Shown piece by piece: positions 1 to 8,922 of a stretch of DNA of 64,000 nucleotides. Source of the stretch: Salipaludibacillus sp. CUR1. Lineage in GTDB: Bacteria > Bacillota > Bacilli > Bacillales > Salisediminibacteriaceae. The stretch covers positions 124,001 to 188,000 of the forward strand of contig NZ_JAIWPE010000057.1 in the NCBI RefSeq assembly GCF_021028955.1. Direction: 5' to 3'. Within the stretch, counting starts at the first letter, position 1. The number at the start of each line of letters is the position of its first letter. A model generated the notes under the pieces. The model was not told the origin of the DNA and searched no databases. It was given only the letters and a program-made list of their open reading frames with translations. A program made the position numbers and the translations under genes.

Positions 1-436
1 TAAGCGAAATTACTTCCGCGTCGGCACTGCTTGACTGGTCGCCAATCAGTTCCACTCCTACCTGTTCGAATTCTGCCGGTTTTCCGCCTTCACGCTGCTG
101 AGCTCTGAATACAGGCGCGTCATAAGTGAGTCTTAAAGGCCGGTCGGCTTGATTTAAAGTAGAGGCTGCAATACGGGCAATCGGCGCTGTCATATCCGGC
201 CGCAAAACGAGCGTATTCCCCTGCTGGTCAAGCAGTTTAAACAGCTGCTGGTCAAGGGTGGCTGAGGCGGCTCCTACCGTTTCATAAAATTCAAGCGTCG
301 GTGTTTCAATTGGTTCATACCCCCAGAGAGACACCTCGCTCGATATAGCGTCTTTCACTTGTCTTTTCAATTGATATAACTCAGGAAGGGTATCACGCAT
401 CCCGAGCGGTTTCTCGAACATAAATAACTTTGACAT
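1..436 (-). CDS. hisZ: ATP phosphoribosyltransferase regulatory subunit HisZ (5' part, cut by window edge)
   Basis: This is the first 145 codons of a histidyl-tRNA-synthetase-like protein that lacks tRNA charging activity and acts as the regulatory subunit of the short-form HisG in histidine synthesis. The start ATG at 436 follows an AAGGAAGGTGG ribosome site. The translation begins MSKLFMFEKPLGMRDTLPE and continues through class II synthetase-like blocks such as LRPDMTAPIARI and YDAPVFRAQQ, typical of HisZ. In B. subtilis hisZ heads the his operon next to yvoF, the same neighbour as here. The rest of the gene and hisG lie outside the window. A TATAAT hexamer on the minus strand (564-569) is a possible but unsupported promoter element. 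Confidence 0.93.
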   Translation of the reverse strand, partial: MSKLFMFEKPLGMRDTLPELYQLKRQVKDAISSEVSLWGYEPIETPTLEFYETVGAASATLDQQLFKLLDQQGNTLVLRPDMTAPIARIAASTLNQADRPLRLTYDAPVFRAQQREGGKPAEFEQVGVELIGDQSSSADAEVISL

Positions 437-674
437 AGTGTTGCCCACCTTCCTTATCTCATAAAGCTTATCTGTCTTCTTACCAGGAGAACATAATCTG
501 CTCTCACACCTCTTATGCCTTATGTATCATACGTATTTTCCCCTGACAGTTTTTGAGGATTTAATTATAAAATTCCGGCTTTCGCTTTATCTCACTAATG
601 TGATAGAGTGATAAAGACCTTATTTAGTAGTCTACAAGGGAATCCCCCTCGAGTCAACAGAAAAACGTTCCAGG

Positions 675-707
675 AAATAACTGGGGGGTCAGACCCCCCA
701 GTTATTT
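675..707. repeat. GC-rich intergenic palindrome, copy 1
   Basis: Two perfect 16-bp arms around one central base, with core CTGGGGGGTCAGACCCCCCAG and AT-rich outer arms (AAATAA / TTATTT). It lies in the yvoF-hisZ gap. No T-run follows, so it is unlike a standard terminator. It belongs to a dispersed family with copies near 22.88, 24.15, 26.99, 30.31, 38.82, 42.80, 47.75 and 49.69 kb. Confidence 0.85.
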
Positions 708-710
708 ACA

Positions 711-740
711 AAAAAGCAGCGGCTTTACATGGGCCGCTGC
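711..740 (-). terminator. Terminator of the hprK-yvoF operon, overlapping the yvoF stop
   Basis: On the minus strand GCAGCGGC and GCCGCTGC form an 8-bp stem followed by TTTTTT. The yvoF stop codon (725-727) lies inside the loop, so the terminator starts within the coding sequence. Confidence 0.8.
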
Positions 741-1237
741 TTCTGCATTTGTTCTTTTGTCCTGATTGTCTGCATCGGGTTGCCTCCGACGAATGTGCCG
801 GGCAGAACATCTTTATGGACAAGCGTGCCGGCTGAGACGATGGCGCCATCGCCAATTGTCACGCCAGGCAGGATAGTCGTATTTGCTCCGATCATCACAT
901 TATCCCCAATGTTAACATCTCCGAGCCGGTATTCATCAATTAAATATTCATGAGCCAGTATGGTCGTGTTATACCCTATAACAGAATTTTTCCCAATTGA
1001 TATTCTCTCGGGAAACATCACATCCATCATCACCATCAGAGCGACCGCCGCCTGATCGCCTACTTTCATGCGCAGGAAGGTCCGGTAAAGCCAGTTTTTC
1101 ATAGACAAAAAGGGAGTATAGCGGGCCAGCTGGATAACGATAAAGTTTTTGACCACTTTTAGGAAAGGAACCGTTTTATAGACTTGCCATAATGAATTGG
1201 CTTCTTTTACGGGATGGCGCTCTGTGTTGCGTCCCAT
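725..1237 (-). CDS. yvoF: YvoF-type hexapeptide-repeat acyltransferase
   Basis: A 170-residue left-handed beta-helix acyltransferase of the LacA/Maa/DapH superfamily. Hexapeptide repeats run from about residue 75 to 155, for example IGKNSVIGYNT and IGDNVMIGANTTILPGVTIG. These proteins usually transfer an acetyl or similar acyl group from CoA to a sugar or amine; the substrate of YvoF is not known to me. It is the last gene of hprK-lgt-yvoD-ppaX-yvoF. The frame stays open to a GTG at 1246, but an AGGTGG ribosome site places the start at the ATG at 1237, or less likely 1240. The gap to ppaX is short, which supports cotranscription. Confidence 0.85.
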   Translation of the reverse strand: MGRNTERHPVKEANSLWQVYKTVPFLKVVKNFIVIQLARYTPFLSMKNWLYRTFLRMKVGDQAAVALMVMMDVMFPERISIGKNSVIGYNTTILAHEYLIDEYRLGDVNIGDNVMIGANTTILPGVTIGDGAIVSAGTLVHKDVLPGTFVGGNPMQTIRTKEQMQKQRPM

Positions 1238-1261
1238 CATGCCCACCTGCCTCAGACGAAT

Positions 1262-1927
1262 TTAATTTTGCTTCACGCTGTTCTTAATTCCGAGAAAATC
1301 AAGTAAATCCGGCATATGATTGAGCATTACGTCCGGTTTATAGGACTCCAGATGCTCCCTGCCCTTAACACTCCAGGCTACCCCGGCTGTTTGTGTGCCT
1401 GTGTTTTTGCCTCCGAGAATATCATGTTCACTGTCACCTACCATCACAGCCTTTTCAGCTGAAGAGTTGAGGCCGTTCAATGCTTTTTCAAGAGGTTCCG
1501 GATCCGGTTTATAGTTAGTGACATCATCAAGCGAGACAACAACAGGGAAGAATTTTTCCATTTCCAGCAGCTTTAATCCTTTAACAGCCGTTTCCCTGCG
1601 TTTTGTCGTGACAACCGCCATTTTAAATTCGTTTTCGTGAAGGATTTCCAAGGTTTCTCTTACACCTTCATACTCTTCTACAAGCTCATCGTGCTTCTCG
1701 TGGTTAAATGCCCGGTAAGTCCTCGTCATGTCCTCCACTTTAGAAGGATCGAGTTTAGTAAAAGTTTCAGAAAGGGGCGGTCCTATAAAGTGAATCACAT
1801 CTTCCCTGCAGTACTCTCCCGGGTAATACGTCTCCATCGTATGCAGAAACGAGGCGACAATTAAATCGATCGTATTAATTAATGTGCCGTCCAAATCAAA
1901 TAATAGTGTATCTATTTTTTTCGTCAT
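1262..1927 (-). CDS. ppaX: Pyrophosphatase PpaX (HAD family)
   Basis: A 221-residue HAD-superfamily phosphatase. Motif I is DLDGTL at residues 11-16. The C-terminal metal-binding motif is VGDSEHD, and a helical cap domain lies between. In B. subtilis PpaX hydrolyses the pyrophosphate that HPr kinase/phosphorylase releases when it dephosphorylates Ser-P-HPr, which fits its place in the hprK operon. The length is close to the 216 residues of the B. subtilis protein. It is cytoplasmic, with 34 bp separating its start from the yvoD stop. Confidence 0.93.
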   Translation of the reverse strand: MTKKIDTLLFDLDGTLINTIDLIVASFLHTMETYYPGEYCREDVIHFIGPPLSETFTKLDPSKVEDMTRTYRAFNHEKHDELVEEYEGVRETLEILHENEFKMAVVTTKRRETAVKGLKLLEMEKFFPVVVSLDDVTNYKPDPEPLEKALNGLNSSAEKAVMVGDSEHDILGGKNTGTQTAGVAWSVKGREHLESYKPDVMLNHMPDLLDFLGIKNSVKQN

Positions 1928-1961
1928 TATTTATGCATCCTTTCCCAGCTGTCAAAATCTT

Positions 1962-2930
1962 TTACGAACGTTGTGAATAAGACACCGAGGCCGTTTCAGT
2001 CTCTTCATTTTCCTGTTTTTTCTCAAGCCTGTTCCAGACAAAGGCTACGGTGACAGTAAGCAGTATAGCCACCACGAGTCTTACGAGCAGGAGAGGCCAT
2101 AGCGGAATGCCGAGAGGTGCAAACAGCAGCGTGTCTTCAATAACTGCGTGGCAGGCCACAAGAAAAATAAATACTAAATAAAGATCTTTCTTGCTTACAC
2201 CGTCTTCTTTCGCTGCCTGAATCATGACACCTGCACCGTAAGCAAGGCCGAACGTCAGCCCCGCCGCAAGCGTGGTAGACGTATTTGGTTTCACTCCCAG
2301 CACTTTTGTAAATGGCGTCATCCACTTAGAAAAGACCTGAAGCCATTGCAAGTCTTTCATAATCTGAATGAAAACCATTATCGGAATAACTATGGCCGCC
2401 AGCTGGAGAATGCCTATTATAGCGCTCTCCATCCCGTAAAGGGCAATGGCTCCGTAACCTTCAATATTCTCTGTTCCCCCGGAAGGCACAAATCCGTAGC
2501 TCGCTTTTTCACTTCCGCCCTGCCAAAAAATGTGGATTAGCCAGGCTGAAACAAGAGCCAGACCAATACGAACAAGCAAAACCACCCATATTTTCAGCCC
2601 TACTTGCTTGGCAACAGCTGATTCTACGAATAAGTTATGAGAAAAAGACAGCATGACTGCCAGTATAAAAACTTGTTTCACCGTAAGGTCCATGGTCAGC
2701 ATGGCGCCGATAGCCGCGTAGAGATTAAGGACATTTCCAAGGACGAGCGGGATAGCCGATTCACCGGACAAGCCTATAAACCCCATCATCGGTGCCATCA
2801 TCCGCGTTAACCAGTCCATAACAAACGTCTGACTCAGCATAGTGACAATTAACGTAATCGGAAAAATAATTTTCCCGAGTTTCCATGTAGTCAGGAGACC
2901 GGTTTTCAAACCTTGTTTTAACGTATTCAT
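1962..2930 (-). CDS. yvoD: YvoD-like membrane protein with nucleoside-recognition (Gate) domains
   Basis: A 322-residue, strongly hydrophobic protein with about eight predicted membrane segments and two Gate/nucleoside-recognition regions, one near residues 40-140 and one near 170-290. It matches YvoD by sequence character and by its place between lgt and ppaX. The transported compound is unknown to me. The Gate label reflects similarity to nucleoside carriers and to SpoIIIAA-neighbour proteins SpmA/SpmB, not a shown activity. The C-terminus is a short charged tail. Confidence 0.82.
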   Translation of the reverse strand: MNTLKQGLKTGLLTTWKLGKIIFPITLIVTMLSQTFVMDWLTRMMAPMMGFIGLSGESAIPLVLGNVLNLYAAIGAMLTMDLTVKQVFILAVMLSFSHNLFVESAVAKQVGLKIWVVLLVRIGLALVSAWLIHIFWQGGSEKASYGFVPSGGTENIEGYGAIALYGMESAIIGILQLAAIVIPIMVFIQIMKDLQWLQVFSKWMTPFTKVLGVKPNTSTTLAAGLTFGLAYGAGVMIQAAKEDGVSKKDLYLVFIFLVACHAVIEDTLLFAPLGIPLWPLLLVRLVVAILLTVTVAFVWNRLEKKQENEETETASVSYSQRS

Positions 2931-2960
2931 CTGTTCCAGCCTCCTTAATGGATGTCTTGG

Positions 2961-3848
2961 CTACTTTTTCTTTTTTCCGCCTTTACGCGGATTTTGCCTG
3001 CCTTTATTTTTAGGAGACGGTTTTTTCTCCTCTTCATTATCCAAATACCGTTTATCGGAAAGACCGGTCTTTCTGCGGTAGATGATGAGGATAATTCCCC
3101 CAATAATCGTTAACACAGAAACCACTTGGGCTGTTTTGAGCACACCGAAAATCAATAGATAATCTGTCCGTATACCTTCGATAAAGAACCTTCCTACAGA
3201 ATACCAAATCAAGTATGAAATGAACAGTTCCCCGCGGCGGAGATTCACACGCCTTAAATATAGAAGGAGAGCGACCCCGAGCAGATTCCAAATGGATTCA
3301 TACAAGAACGTTGGCTGATAGTAAGCCCCGTTAATAAACATCTGATTAATAATAAAGTCCGGAATCAGCAAATTCTCCAGGTAGGCTCTTGAAACTTCCT
3401 GGCCGTAAACTTCCTGGTTCATAAAGTTGCCCCATCGGCCAATGGCCTGGGCAAGCAGAATACTTGGCGCCACGATATCTGCGATCTTCCAGAATGAGAG
3501 CCCCCGGACTCTTGAGAAAATTAAAACAGTAATGAAGGCTCCAATCAGACCGCCGTGTATGGCGAGCCCGCCTTCCCAGATTGCGAAAATCCTGGCGGGG
3601 TCCCCGGCAAACTGCTCCCAGCGGAAAATGACATAGTAAAGCCTTGCCCCGATAATACCAGCCGGCAGGGCGAAAATAAGCAAGTCTGCTAAAAAGTCTT
3701 CCGGCATGCCGCGTTTTTTTGCTTCATGGTTTGCAATCAAATACCCTATAAATGCCCCAAGCCCGATAAGAAGACCGTACCAGTGAACGGAAATAGGACC
3801 GAGCTCAAAGGCAATAGGATTGTAAGGTTGAATCGTTCCAACAATCAT
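2961..3848 (-). CDS. lgt: Phosphatidylglycerol-prolipoprotein diacylglyceryl transferase
   Basis: Lgt moves diacylglycerol from phosphatidylglycerol to the lipobox cysteine of prolipoproteins, the first step in lipoprotein maturation at the membrane. The Lgt signature [13 protein letters not shown] is at residues 137-149, and the conserved HGG is at 98-100. Seven membrane helices can be traced. The 295 residues exceed the usual 270-280 because of a lysine-rich cytoplasmic tail after residue 270 ([20 protein letters not shown]). Lipoproteins in the window that would use it include cccB, the YusW-like protein and gdpD. Confidence 0.96.
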   Translation of the reverse strand: MIVGTIQPYNPIAFELGPISVHWYGLLIGLGAFIGYLIANHEAKKRGMPEDFLADLLIFALPAGIIGARLYYVIFRWEQFAGDPARIFAIWEGGLAIHGGLIGAFITVLIFSRVRGLSFWKIADIVAPSILLAQAIGRWGNFMNQEVYGQEVSRAYLENLLIPDFIINQMFINGAYYQPTFLYESIWNLLGVALLLYLRRVNLRRGELFISYLIWYSVGRFFIEGIRTDYLLIFGVLKTAQVVSVLTIIGGIILIIYRRKTGLSDKRYLDNEEEKKPSPKNKGRQNPRKGGKKKK

Positions 3849-4038
3849 ATGTACACCTCATTTACAATTTTTCCTGAACGATGATAAAGGACAGCTCAGG
3901 CTGCCCCTTAGTCAATATTAATAATGTATCATATTTTTGAAAAATCAATGAAGAATTCGGCTTACAGACTTTTTATTGAAAAAAACTGCCTGTAAAAAAG
4001 GATTTCGCCTTGTCCTGGCGGTAAGCCAAGTTTCCAAA

Positions 4039-4977
4039 TTAAAATTCTTCTTTATCTCCGTCTTCAATAACGTTATTCAGCCTTTCAGAGAACTGCTCAG
4101 CCGCATTAATGCCCATCCGCTTCAGCCTGAAATTCATGGCAGCCACTTCAATAATTACGGCCAGGTTTCTACCGGGCCGGACCGGAATCGTAATTTTCGG
4201 CAGATGAGTATCAAAGATCTTAATGGTTTCTTCATCTAGCCCCAAACGGTCGTACTGTTTTTTCTGATCCCAGATTTCAAGATCAATAGAAAGCCCGATT
4301 CGTTTATAGTTCCTTACAGCCCCTGCACCGAACAGAGTCATTACGTTAATAATTCCCAGCCCTCGGATTTCAAGAAGGTGCTTAATAAGGTCAGGCGCAC
4401 GTCCGACAAGTATGCCGTCATGTTCCTGGCGTATCTCTACCGAATCGTCAGCGACAAGTCTGTGTCCTCGTCTCACAAGGTCGAGGGCCGTTTCACTTTT
4501 ACCTACACCGCTTGATCCCGTAATCATGACGCCAATCCCGTAGATATCAATAAGCACCCCGTGGATGGCGGTCATCGGTGCAAGCCGGCTTTCTAAAAAT
4601 GTGGTTAACTGACTGCTCAGCCGCGTAGTCGTTATAGGAGATGAAAGGACAGGAACACCGACACGGTCAGCCGCTTCCTTTAAACTCTCAGGCGCCTCGA
4701 GACCCCTGGATAAAATGATCGCGGGTGTATCATATGTACAAAGCCCTTCCATTCGCTCTACCTGGGTTTCACGATCCAGTTCATCATAAAAGGACATTTC
4801 TGTTTTACCTAAAAGTTGTATGCGCTTTGCAGGGTAATAAGTAAAATAGCCGGCCATCTCTATACCAGGCCGTGAAATATCACTCGTAGAAACCGGGCGA
4901 AAGGCAACAGCATCTTCGTCGTTCAATAATTTAAAGTCAAATTCCTCAATTAAGTCTTTGGCGGTTACTTCTGCCAT
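4039..4977 (-). CDS. hprK: HPr kinase/phosphorylase
   Basis: A 312-residue bifunctional enzyme that phosphorylates and dephosphorylates HPr at Ser46, controlling CcpA-dependent catabolite repression. The P-loop GSSGVGKS is at residues 154-161, followed by the HprK block VADDSVEI. The C-terminal signature region follows [14 protein letters not shown]. The ATG at 4977 has a TAAGGAGG ribosome site. It is the first gene of the operon. The 190-bp gap to lgt, larger than the other gaps, could hold a second promoter or processing site. Partners in this window are ptsG and candidate cre sites. Confidence 0.97.
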   Translation of the reverse strand: MAEVTAKDLIEEFDFKLLNDEDAVAFRPVSTSDISRPGIEMAGYFTYYPAKRIQLLGKTEMSFYDELDRETQVERMEGLCTYDTPAIILSRGLEAPESLKEAADRVGVPVLSSPITTTRLSSQLTTFLESRLAPMTAIHGVLIDIYGIGVMITGSSGVGKSETALDLVRRGHRLVADDSVEIRQEHDGILVGRAPDLIKHLLEIRGLGIINVMTLFGAGAVRNYKRIGLSIDLEIWDQKKQYDRLGLDEETIKIFDTHLPKITIPVRPGRNLAVIIEVAAMNFRLKRMGINAAEQFSERLNNVIEDGDKEEF

Positions 4978-5083
4978 GTAGAATGCCTCCTTATAATGCT
5001 TGTGAGCTATCTTTACATTACGTTTATTTTAGCATACCTAAAAAGATCGCGTGCCATAATCCGTAAAATCCCGTTTTCTTCCT

Positions 5084-5125
5084 AAAAAAAGCCCTGAATT
5101 CCTTAAACGGAGAGGAATTCAGGGC
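5084..5125 (-). terminator. Terminator of the yvlB-yvlC-yvlD operon
   Basis: A perfect 12-bp stem (GCCCTGAATTCC / GGAATTCAGGGC) with an 11-base loop, followed on the minus strand by seven T residues, immediately downstream of yvlD. Confidence 0.92.
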
Positions 5126-5131
5126 TGCGGT

Positions 5132-5488
5132 CTATCTTTTAGTAATTGGGTCGACAATAAGGGAGTGAATAAGGGCGCTTAGCAGAGCAAATATAATCGC
5201 AGCCAGAATCGCTACGCCAAAACCGTCAATGACAAAGCTGCTGCCCATAATAGCTGAAGTCAGCATCAATGTAACCGCATTGATGACGAACAGGAACAAG
5301 CCAAGCGTTAAAATGGTCACAGGAAGTGTAAGAACGAGAAGGATCGGCTTCACTATAAGATTCACTATAGCTAATATAAAACTTGCCAGAAGTGCAGCTC
5401 CAAATCCTTCAACTTCAACTCCCTGGAAAAAGTTGGCAATTATAAGGAGAACAACTGCATTGACTACGAGTTGTATGAGCCAGCTCAT
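5132..5488 (-). CDS. yvlD: YvlD-family small membrane protein (phage holin family 4)
   Basis: A 118-residue protein with four hydrophobic segments, assigned by similarity to YvlD. It begins MSWLIQLVVNAVVLLII and carries the conserved NLIVKPILLVLTLP stretch between helices 2 and 3. In B. subtilis yvlABCD responds to cell-envelope stress (sigma-W); the biochemical role is unknown. The ATG directly follows the yvlC stop codon, so the two are translationally coupled. Confidence 0.88.
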   Translation of the reverse strand: MSWLIQLVVNAVVLLIIANFFQGVEVEGFGAALLASFILAIVNLIVKPILLVLTLPVTILTLGLFLFVINAVTLMLTSAIMGSSFVIDGFGVAILAAIIFALLSALIHSLIVDPITKR

Positions 5489-5686
5489 TTATCTGTTCAC
5501 TTCCGTTTCGTTTGGAATAACAAATACCCCGATAAAATACGCCAGTATAACTCCTAAGTTTAATGGGATAATCAAAAGCAGCATAATGATCCTTACGATC
5601 GTCGGATCAATATTAAAATATTTGCCCAGCCCGCCGCAAACGCCGGCTATTTTACGGTCATCCACTGTTCGGTACAAGCGGTTCAT
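5489..5686 (-). CDS. yvlC: PspC-domain protein YvlC
   Basis: A 65-residue PspC-domain protein. RKIAGVCGGLGKYFNIDPTIVR is the characteristic PspC block, followed by two hydrophobic segments. PspC proteins sense or counter membrane stress. I start at the ATG at 5686, which lies 8-10 bases after AGGAGAG; the frame also has a GTG at 5695, but that is too close to the ribosome site. It sits between yvlB and yvlD in the same operon, as in B. subtilis. Confidence 0.88.
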   Translation of the reverse strand: MNRLYRTVDDRKIAGVCGGLGKYFNIDPTIVRIIMLLLIIPLNLGVILAYFIGVFVIPNETEVNR

Positions 5687-5717
5687 AGTATCCACTCTCC
5701 TTTGTCATCGTTAATTG

Positions 5718-6875
5718 CTAATTTTTAACTGAAATAGCTCCTGTAGTTGCTTCTGCTTCTACATAAAAGTGAGCAGCTTCGTTCTTGTTTGATAAAAATG
5801 ACATCTTTTTACTGGCGAATTCTTTCTTTTCATCTATCACAGTCATCTGCGGTAAGTCGCAGGAAATACCTCCGACTGTTGACTTCAGTTCTCCCTCAGT
5901 CTTCACTCCATCAGGAACACGGACATTGACACTGCCTGTAGTTGTTTTGATATACGCCCGCGCATTAGCTGGTTCAAGCAAAGTATAATGAACAGTCCCG
6001 TTTAATGTCTCTGCATCAAGATCCCCTTTCGCCGTGTTAACAGAAATAGTTCCGTTAACGGTTTTGATATCACTCTGGCCGGCTTCAAGACGGGTCACTG
6101 ACACTGTTCCATTGACTGTTTCAAGGCGTACTTCTTCAGCCTGAAGGGCTTCAAAACTGATGCGGCCATTAACCGTTTGTGTTTCAAGCTTGTTCAAGGT
6201 CACATTTTCCCCGGATATTTTACCGTTAAACGCATAAAGCTTGATTTTCTCAAGACTTTTCCTAGGAACGTATACCGTCGTATTCACTTTCATCGATTTT
6301 TTACGAGAATCCAGCTTGACTTTTTCATCTGCGTAATTAAACATCACATCATCAAGAAAAACACGGCGGGCTTCATCTGTATCCCGTACTTTATACACTT
6401 TTACATTGCATTCCACGCGGACGTCGTCCTCATCCCATGGACGGAATGTAATGCTTCCGTTTTCAACATGAATATCCACTTCTTTAACGGACGCGTTACG
6501 GTGATGGAAAATGTGCTGGATTTCAACAGAGGATCCAAAATTAAAATCAAGGTCAAACTCTTTAATTTTATGGACGGCATCATCAACAAATTCAGAGAAC
6601 TTCGTCGCAAACGTCGTCATTTTTTCTTCCGCTCGCCGGTAGCCTCCGCCTTCCCAATTGACATCGCGTGACACATAGTGGTCAGTAGACTTCTTGCCTG
6701 CATTCGAATCCGTGTCGTCAAAAGGATCTGGATCGCTGTGCGGCCCCGACTTTTGTTTACGTGCACCCTCGGAACCTTTCTCATCTTTGAGAGCATTCAG
6801 CAGCTGCAGTCCTTCCTCCGCCGTAATCTTCCCATCCTCAATCATCTTCAAAATCATCTTTCTCTCTTCATGCAT
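5718..6875 (-). CDS. yvlB: YvlB/LiaX-like DUF4097 protein
   Basis: A 385-residue protein of two parts. The N-terminal 40 residues (EERKMILKMIEDGKITAEEG) form the helical domain shared by YvlB and LiaX. After a charged linker, a repetitive DUF4097 beta-helix runs from about residue 120, with recurring NGT/NGS turns such as ETVNGTVSV and TLNGTVHY. LiaX in enterococci binds antimicrobial peptides at the surface; the Bacillus homologue belongs to a membrane-stress operon. The ATG at 6875 follows AAAGGAGGAG. The longer upstream frame (to 6947) has no ribosome site and is rejected. Confidence 0.88.
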   Translation of the reverse strand: MHEERKMILKMIEDGKITAEEGLQLLNALKDEKGSEGARKQKSGPHSDPDPFDDTDSNAGKKSTDHYVSRDVNWEGGGYRRAEEKMTTFATKFSEFVDDAVHKIKEFDLDFNFGSSVEIQHIFHHRNASVKEVDIHVENGSITFRPWDEDDVRVECNVKVYKVRDTDEARRVFLDDVMFNYADEKVKLDSRKKSMKVNTTVYVPRKSLEKIKLYAFNGKISGENVTLNKLETQTVNGRISFEALQAEEVRLETVNGTVSVTRLEAGQSDIKTVNGTISVNTAKGDLDAETLNGTVHYTLLEPANARAYIKTTTGSVNVRVPDGVKTEGELKSTVGGISCDLPQMTVIDEKKEFASKKMSFLSNKNEAAHFYVEAEATTGAISVKN

Positions 6876-6981
6876 CGTAACTCCTCCTTTATATTGGATT
6901 ACTCTATAAATTAACTGGCTGATACTCTGCTGGAAAAAGACATTCACCTATTATTTAATTCCCTATTTTAAAGCAAAATTA

Positions 6982-7018
6982 CACCGAATTTTTGGCATTT
7001 TCATGAAAAATATCGGTG
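6982..7018. other. AT-rich inverted repeat between array 1 and yvlB
   Basis: CACCGAATTTTT pairs with AAAAATATCGGTG across a 12-base loop with one small bulge. It may be a weak minus-strand terminator below array 1 or an operator for yvlB. The T-run after the stem is interrupted (TAATTTT). Confidence 0.4.
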
Positions 7019-7145
7019 CTCTCTTTATTATAACGAAAAGACAAGGAAAGAAGTTTCAAAAATTAAATGGAAAGGCTTTGTGATTCGGGAGCAGGGGGGC
7101 TGAGGTGCGGGCAGCACAGGAGATTTTGGACGGGTACTTTAGCGT

Positions 7146-7477
7146 GGGGATTCTCCTTGTAATGGCGGGATTAGCTTTGTGTATGCGGGGATTCTTGCTT
7201 ATAATCGCGGGATTTACCGCTTTGATCGGGGGATTCTGCCTCATAATCGCGGGATTTACTGCTTCGATCGGGGGATTCTTGCTTATAATGGTGGGATCTA
7301 CCGCTTTGATCGGGGGATTCTGCCTCATAATCTGAAGACTCTACCTTATAAACCGACGACTCTATCGTATAACCCCCCAGCTCTACCTTATAAACCGCCA
7401 GCTCTACCGTATAGATGGCTCACTCTACCGTATAAACCGCCAACTCTACCGTATAACTATATTCGACATTTTTCGCC
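7146..7477. repeat. 21-bp tandem array 1
   Basis: At least 14 consecutive units with exactly 21-bp spacing, measured from 7169 to 7444 without any insertion or deletion. The right-hand units carry CTCTACCGTATAAA. The left-hand units drift to GGGATTCTTGCTTATAAT and GGGATTTACCGCTTTGAT but keep phase. The array ends with TTCGACATTTTTCGCC at 7462-7477, two bases before the NERD stop codon. Reading frames across it encode only heptapeptide repeats and are artefacts of the period. Confidence 0.93.
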
Positions 7478-7478
7478 A

Positions 7479-8492
7479 TCAAAGTTTCCTGTCTTCCCTC
7501 AAGCTGTCTATTTCATTTTTAATTACTTCAGAAGATAGTAAGTCAAATTGCGAGTTTGTTGTGATGCCTTTCCTGCTGACTTTTAAAGTTAAGAGTAGTC
7601 GTCTTACAGTCCTGGGATCTTCAATATGTAAAAACTTCTGTAAGTCTTTGTTTTGGGCATACCTCCCAAATAATAAAACATAATCTGTTAAAGCTTTTAT
7701 ATGGGCATTTTGGAAACTCATGCCGCACGACGCGCAGTACCACGTGCGCTTCACACGGGACATTGAAAACTTCTGGCACACCGGGCAACTCACTCCAAGC
7801 TTCAGATCATCTTCAGATAAACCTAATTGACTAAGCGGAGAGTTTATAAAATCATCTTTTATATGGTTTCTTTTTATACGGGAAATGACTTTTTTCAAAT
7901 CAGAGTTTGAGAGAGGAGGGGGTGAAGCTGCGTAGTGTCGTTTTAGAGAATAGATGTAATCAAGAAGGCAGTTGCTTCTGATCATTTTTGGAGAAAGATA
8001 TTGGGTATTTTCCAGAACCAGGCGGGAATTGGTAAAGACGGCGAGGTGTTCAATTGGCGGCAAAGTCAAATGCCGGGATTCAAGCCAGCTTTCAAGCTGC
8101 CATTGCTGATGTTTTGCCTGCTGAACGGGATTTTCGTAAACACGCTTGACGCTCCCGTCCCATTTCACCAGGTCTCCCCGCTCCTGGACTTCCAACACCC
8201 CTGACCAGTGCTTGACTTCCACTATTAAGGTGAATTCGGGAAAAATAACGAGGGTGTCAATTAAAAAGTTGTGGCCGTTATTGCTTAATTTTAAACCGTG
8301 CAATATAAAACAGGATTCGGTCTTCAGAAAATCAAGGTAATAGTCGACCGATTGCTCCCCACGGTGGCCCCATATTGGTTTGCCCAGTTCTTCTTCGTAA
8401 AGGGGTCTTCCAGGATGATTAGCTGACAGGCGTTCGAGTAAAGCAGATAAAACGAGGATTTTGACAGGGATCGTGCGAGGTTTTATCAGCAT
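7479..8492 (-). CDS. NERD-domain protein with C-terminal zinc ribbon
   Basis: A 337-residue protein with an N-terminal nuclease-related (NERD) domain. The PD-(D/E)xK-like pattern is visible: GE at 45-46, D79 in NFLIDT, and E92-x-K94 in VEVKHW. A four-cysteine ribbon (CPVCQ and CASCG, near residues 235-257) follows, then a helical tail. NERD proteins are suspected DNA-processing enzymes, but activity is generally unproven. It is flanked on both sides by 21-bp arrays in the same orientation, and its stop codon abuts array 1. It is absent from this position in B. subtilis, so insertion together with the repeats is possible. Confidence 0.82.
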   Translation of the reverse strand: MLIKPRTIPVKILVLSALLERLSANHPGRPLYEEELGKPIWGHRGEQSVDYYLDFLKTESCFILHGLKLSNNGHNFLIDTLVIFPEFTLIVEVKHWSGVLEVQERGDLVKWDGSVKRVYENPVQQAKHQQWQLESWLESRHLTLPPIEHLAVFTNSRLVLENTQYLSPKMIRSNCLLDYIYSLKRHYAASPPPLSNSDLKKVISRIKRNHIKDDFINSPLSQLGLSEDDLKLGVSCPVCQKFSMSRVKRTWYCASCGMSFQNAHIKALTDYVLLFGRYAQNKDLQKFLHIEDPRTVRRLLLTLKVSRKGITTNSQFDLLSSEVIKNEIDSLREDRKL

Positions 8493-8550
8493 AATAAAGT
8501 AATCACTTCCTTTATCTAATTATCTAACTGATATTCTATTAACTCTTTTA

Positions 8551-8584
8551 AAAATCCTCTTTTTTATGGAAAAAATCAAGAGGG
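8551..8584 (-). terminator. Possible terminator between array 2 and the NERD gene
   Basis: CCTCTT and AAGAGG flank A- and T-runs, forming an imperfect hairpin. On the minus strand it is followed by ATTTTT. It could stop transcripts coming through array 2 before NERD. Confidence 0.4.
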
Positions 8585-8641
8585 GCAGTAGGATAACTGT
8601 GAGAATCGACCCCACATTGGATAATTCGTCCGAAAAACTGC

Positions 8642-8805
8642 GGGACTCGCCCTTACGTTTGGACGACTCTACCGTATAAATGCGTCACTCTACCGTATAA
8701 CCCGACCACTCTACCTTATAAACCGCCAGCTCTACCTTATAGATGGCTCACTCTACCGTATAAACCAGCAACTCTACCGTATAACAATATTCGACATTTT
8801 TCGCC
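8642..8805. repeat. 21-bp tandem array 2
   Basis: Seven units in exact 21-bp phase (unit anchors at 8646, 8667, 8688, 8709, 8730, 8751 and 8772). All but the first carry CTCTACCGTATAA or CTCTACCTTATA. It ends with TTCGACATTTTTCGCC at 8790-8805. It lies between the uvrA terminator and the NERD start. Confidence 0.95.
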
Positions 8806-8882
8806 TCCCCACCCCCTTTCCGACGAACATCGCCCCCTTCGGTGAATCCACCCAGGACTCACCTCCACTCCCCTCTCCTTAC

Positions 8883-8910
8883 AAAAAAACAGGCTGACAT
8901 TTGTCAGCCT
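8883..8910 (-). terminator. uvrBA operon terminator
   Basis: A 9-bp stem AGGCTGACA / TGTCAGCCT with a 2-base loop, followed on the minus strand by seven T residues just past the uvrA stop. Confidence 0.9.
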
Positions 8911-8922
8911 GCCTGTTCCATA

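Noticed and set aside
675-707. Considered the GC-rich palindromes as ordinary terminators
   Set aside because: Most copies lack a following T-run, and several lie beside a separate, complete terminator.
3920-3948. Possible promoter (TTGATT, 17 bp, ATTATT on the minus strand) before lgt
   Set aside because: Poor -10 match; the gene is probably read from the hprK promoter.
7105-7538. Open frames of 76 and 119 codons (plus strand) and 90 codons (minus strand) across array 1
   Set aside because: The repeat period of 21 is a multiple of three, so frames stay open by default. Products are plain heptapeptide repeats with no ribosome site.
7146-8805. Considered arrays 1-4 as CRISPR arrays
   Set aside because: Units are 21 bp in total with no separate constant repeat and unique spacer, and no cas genes are nearby.
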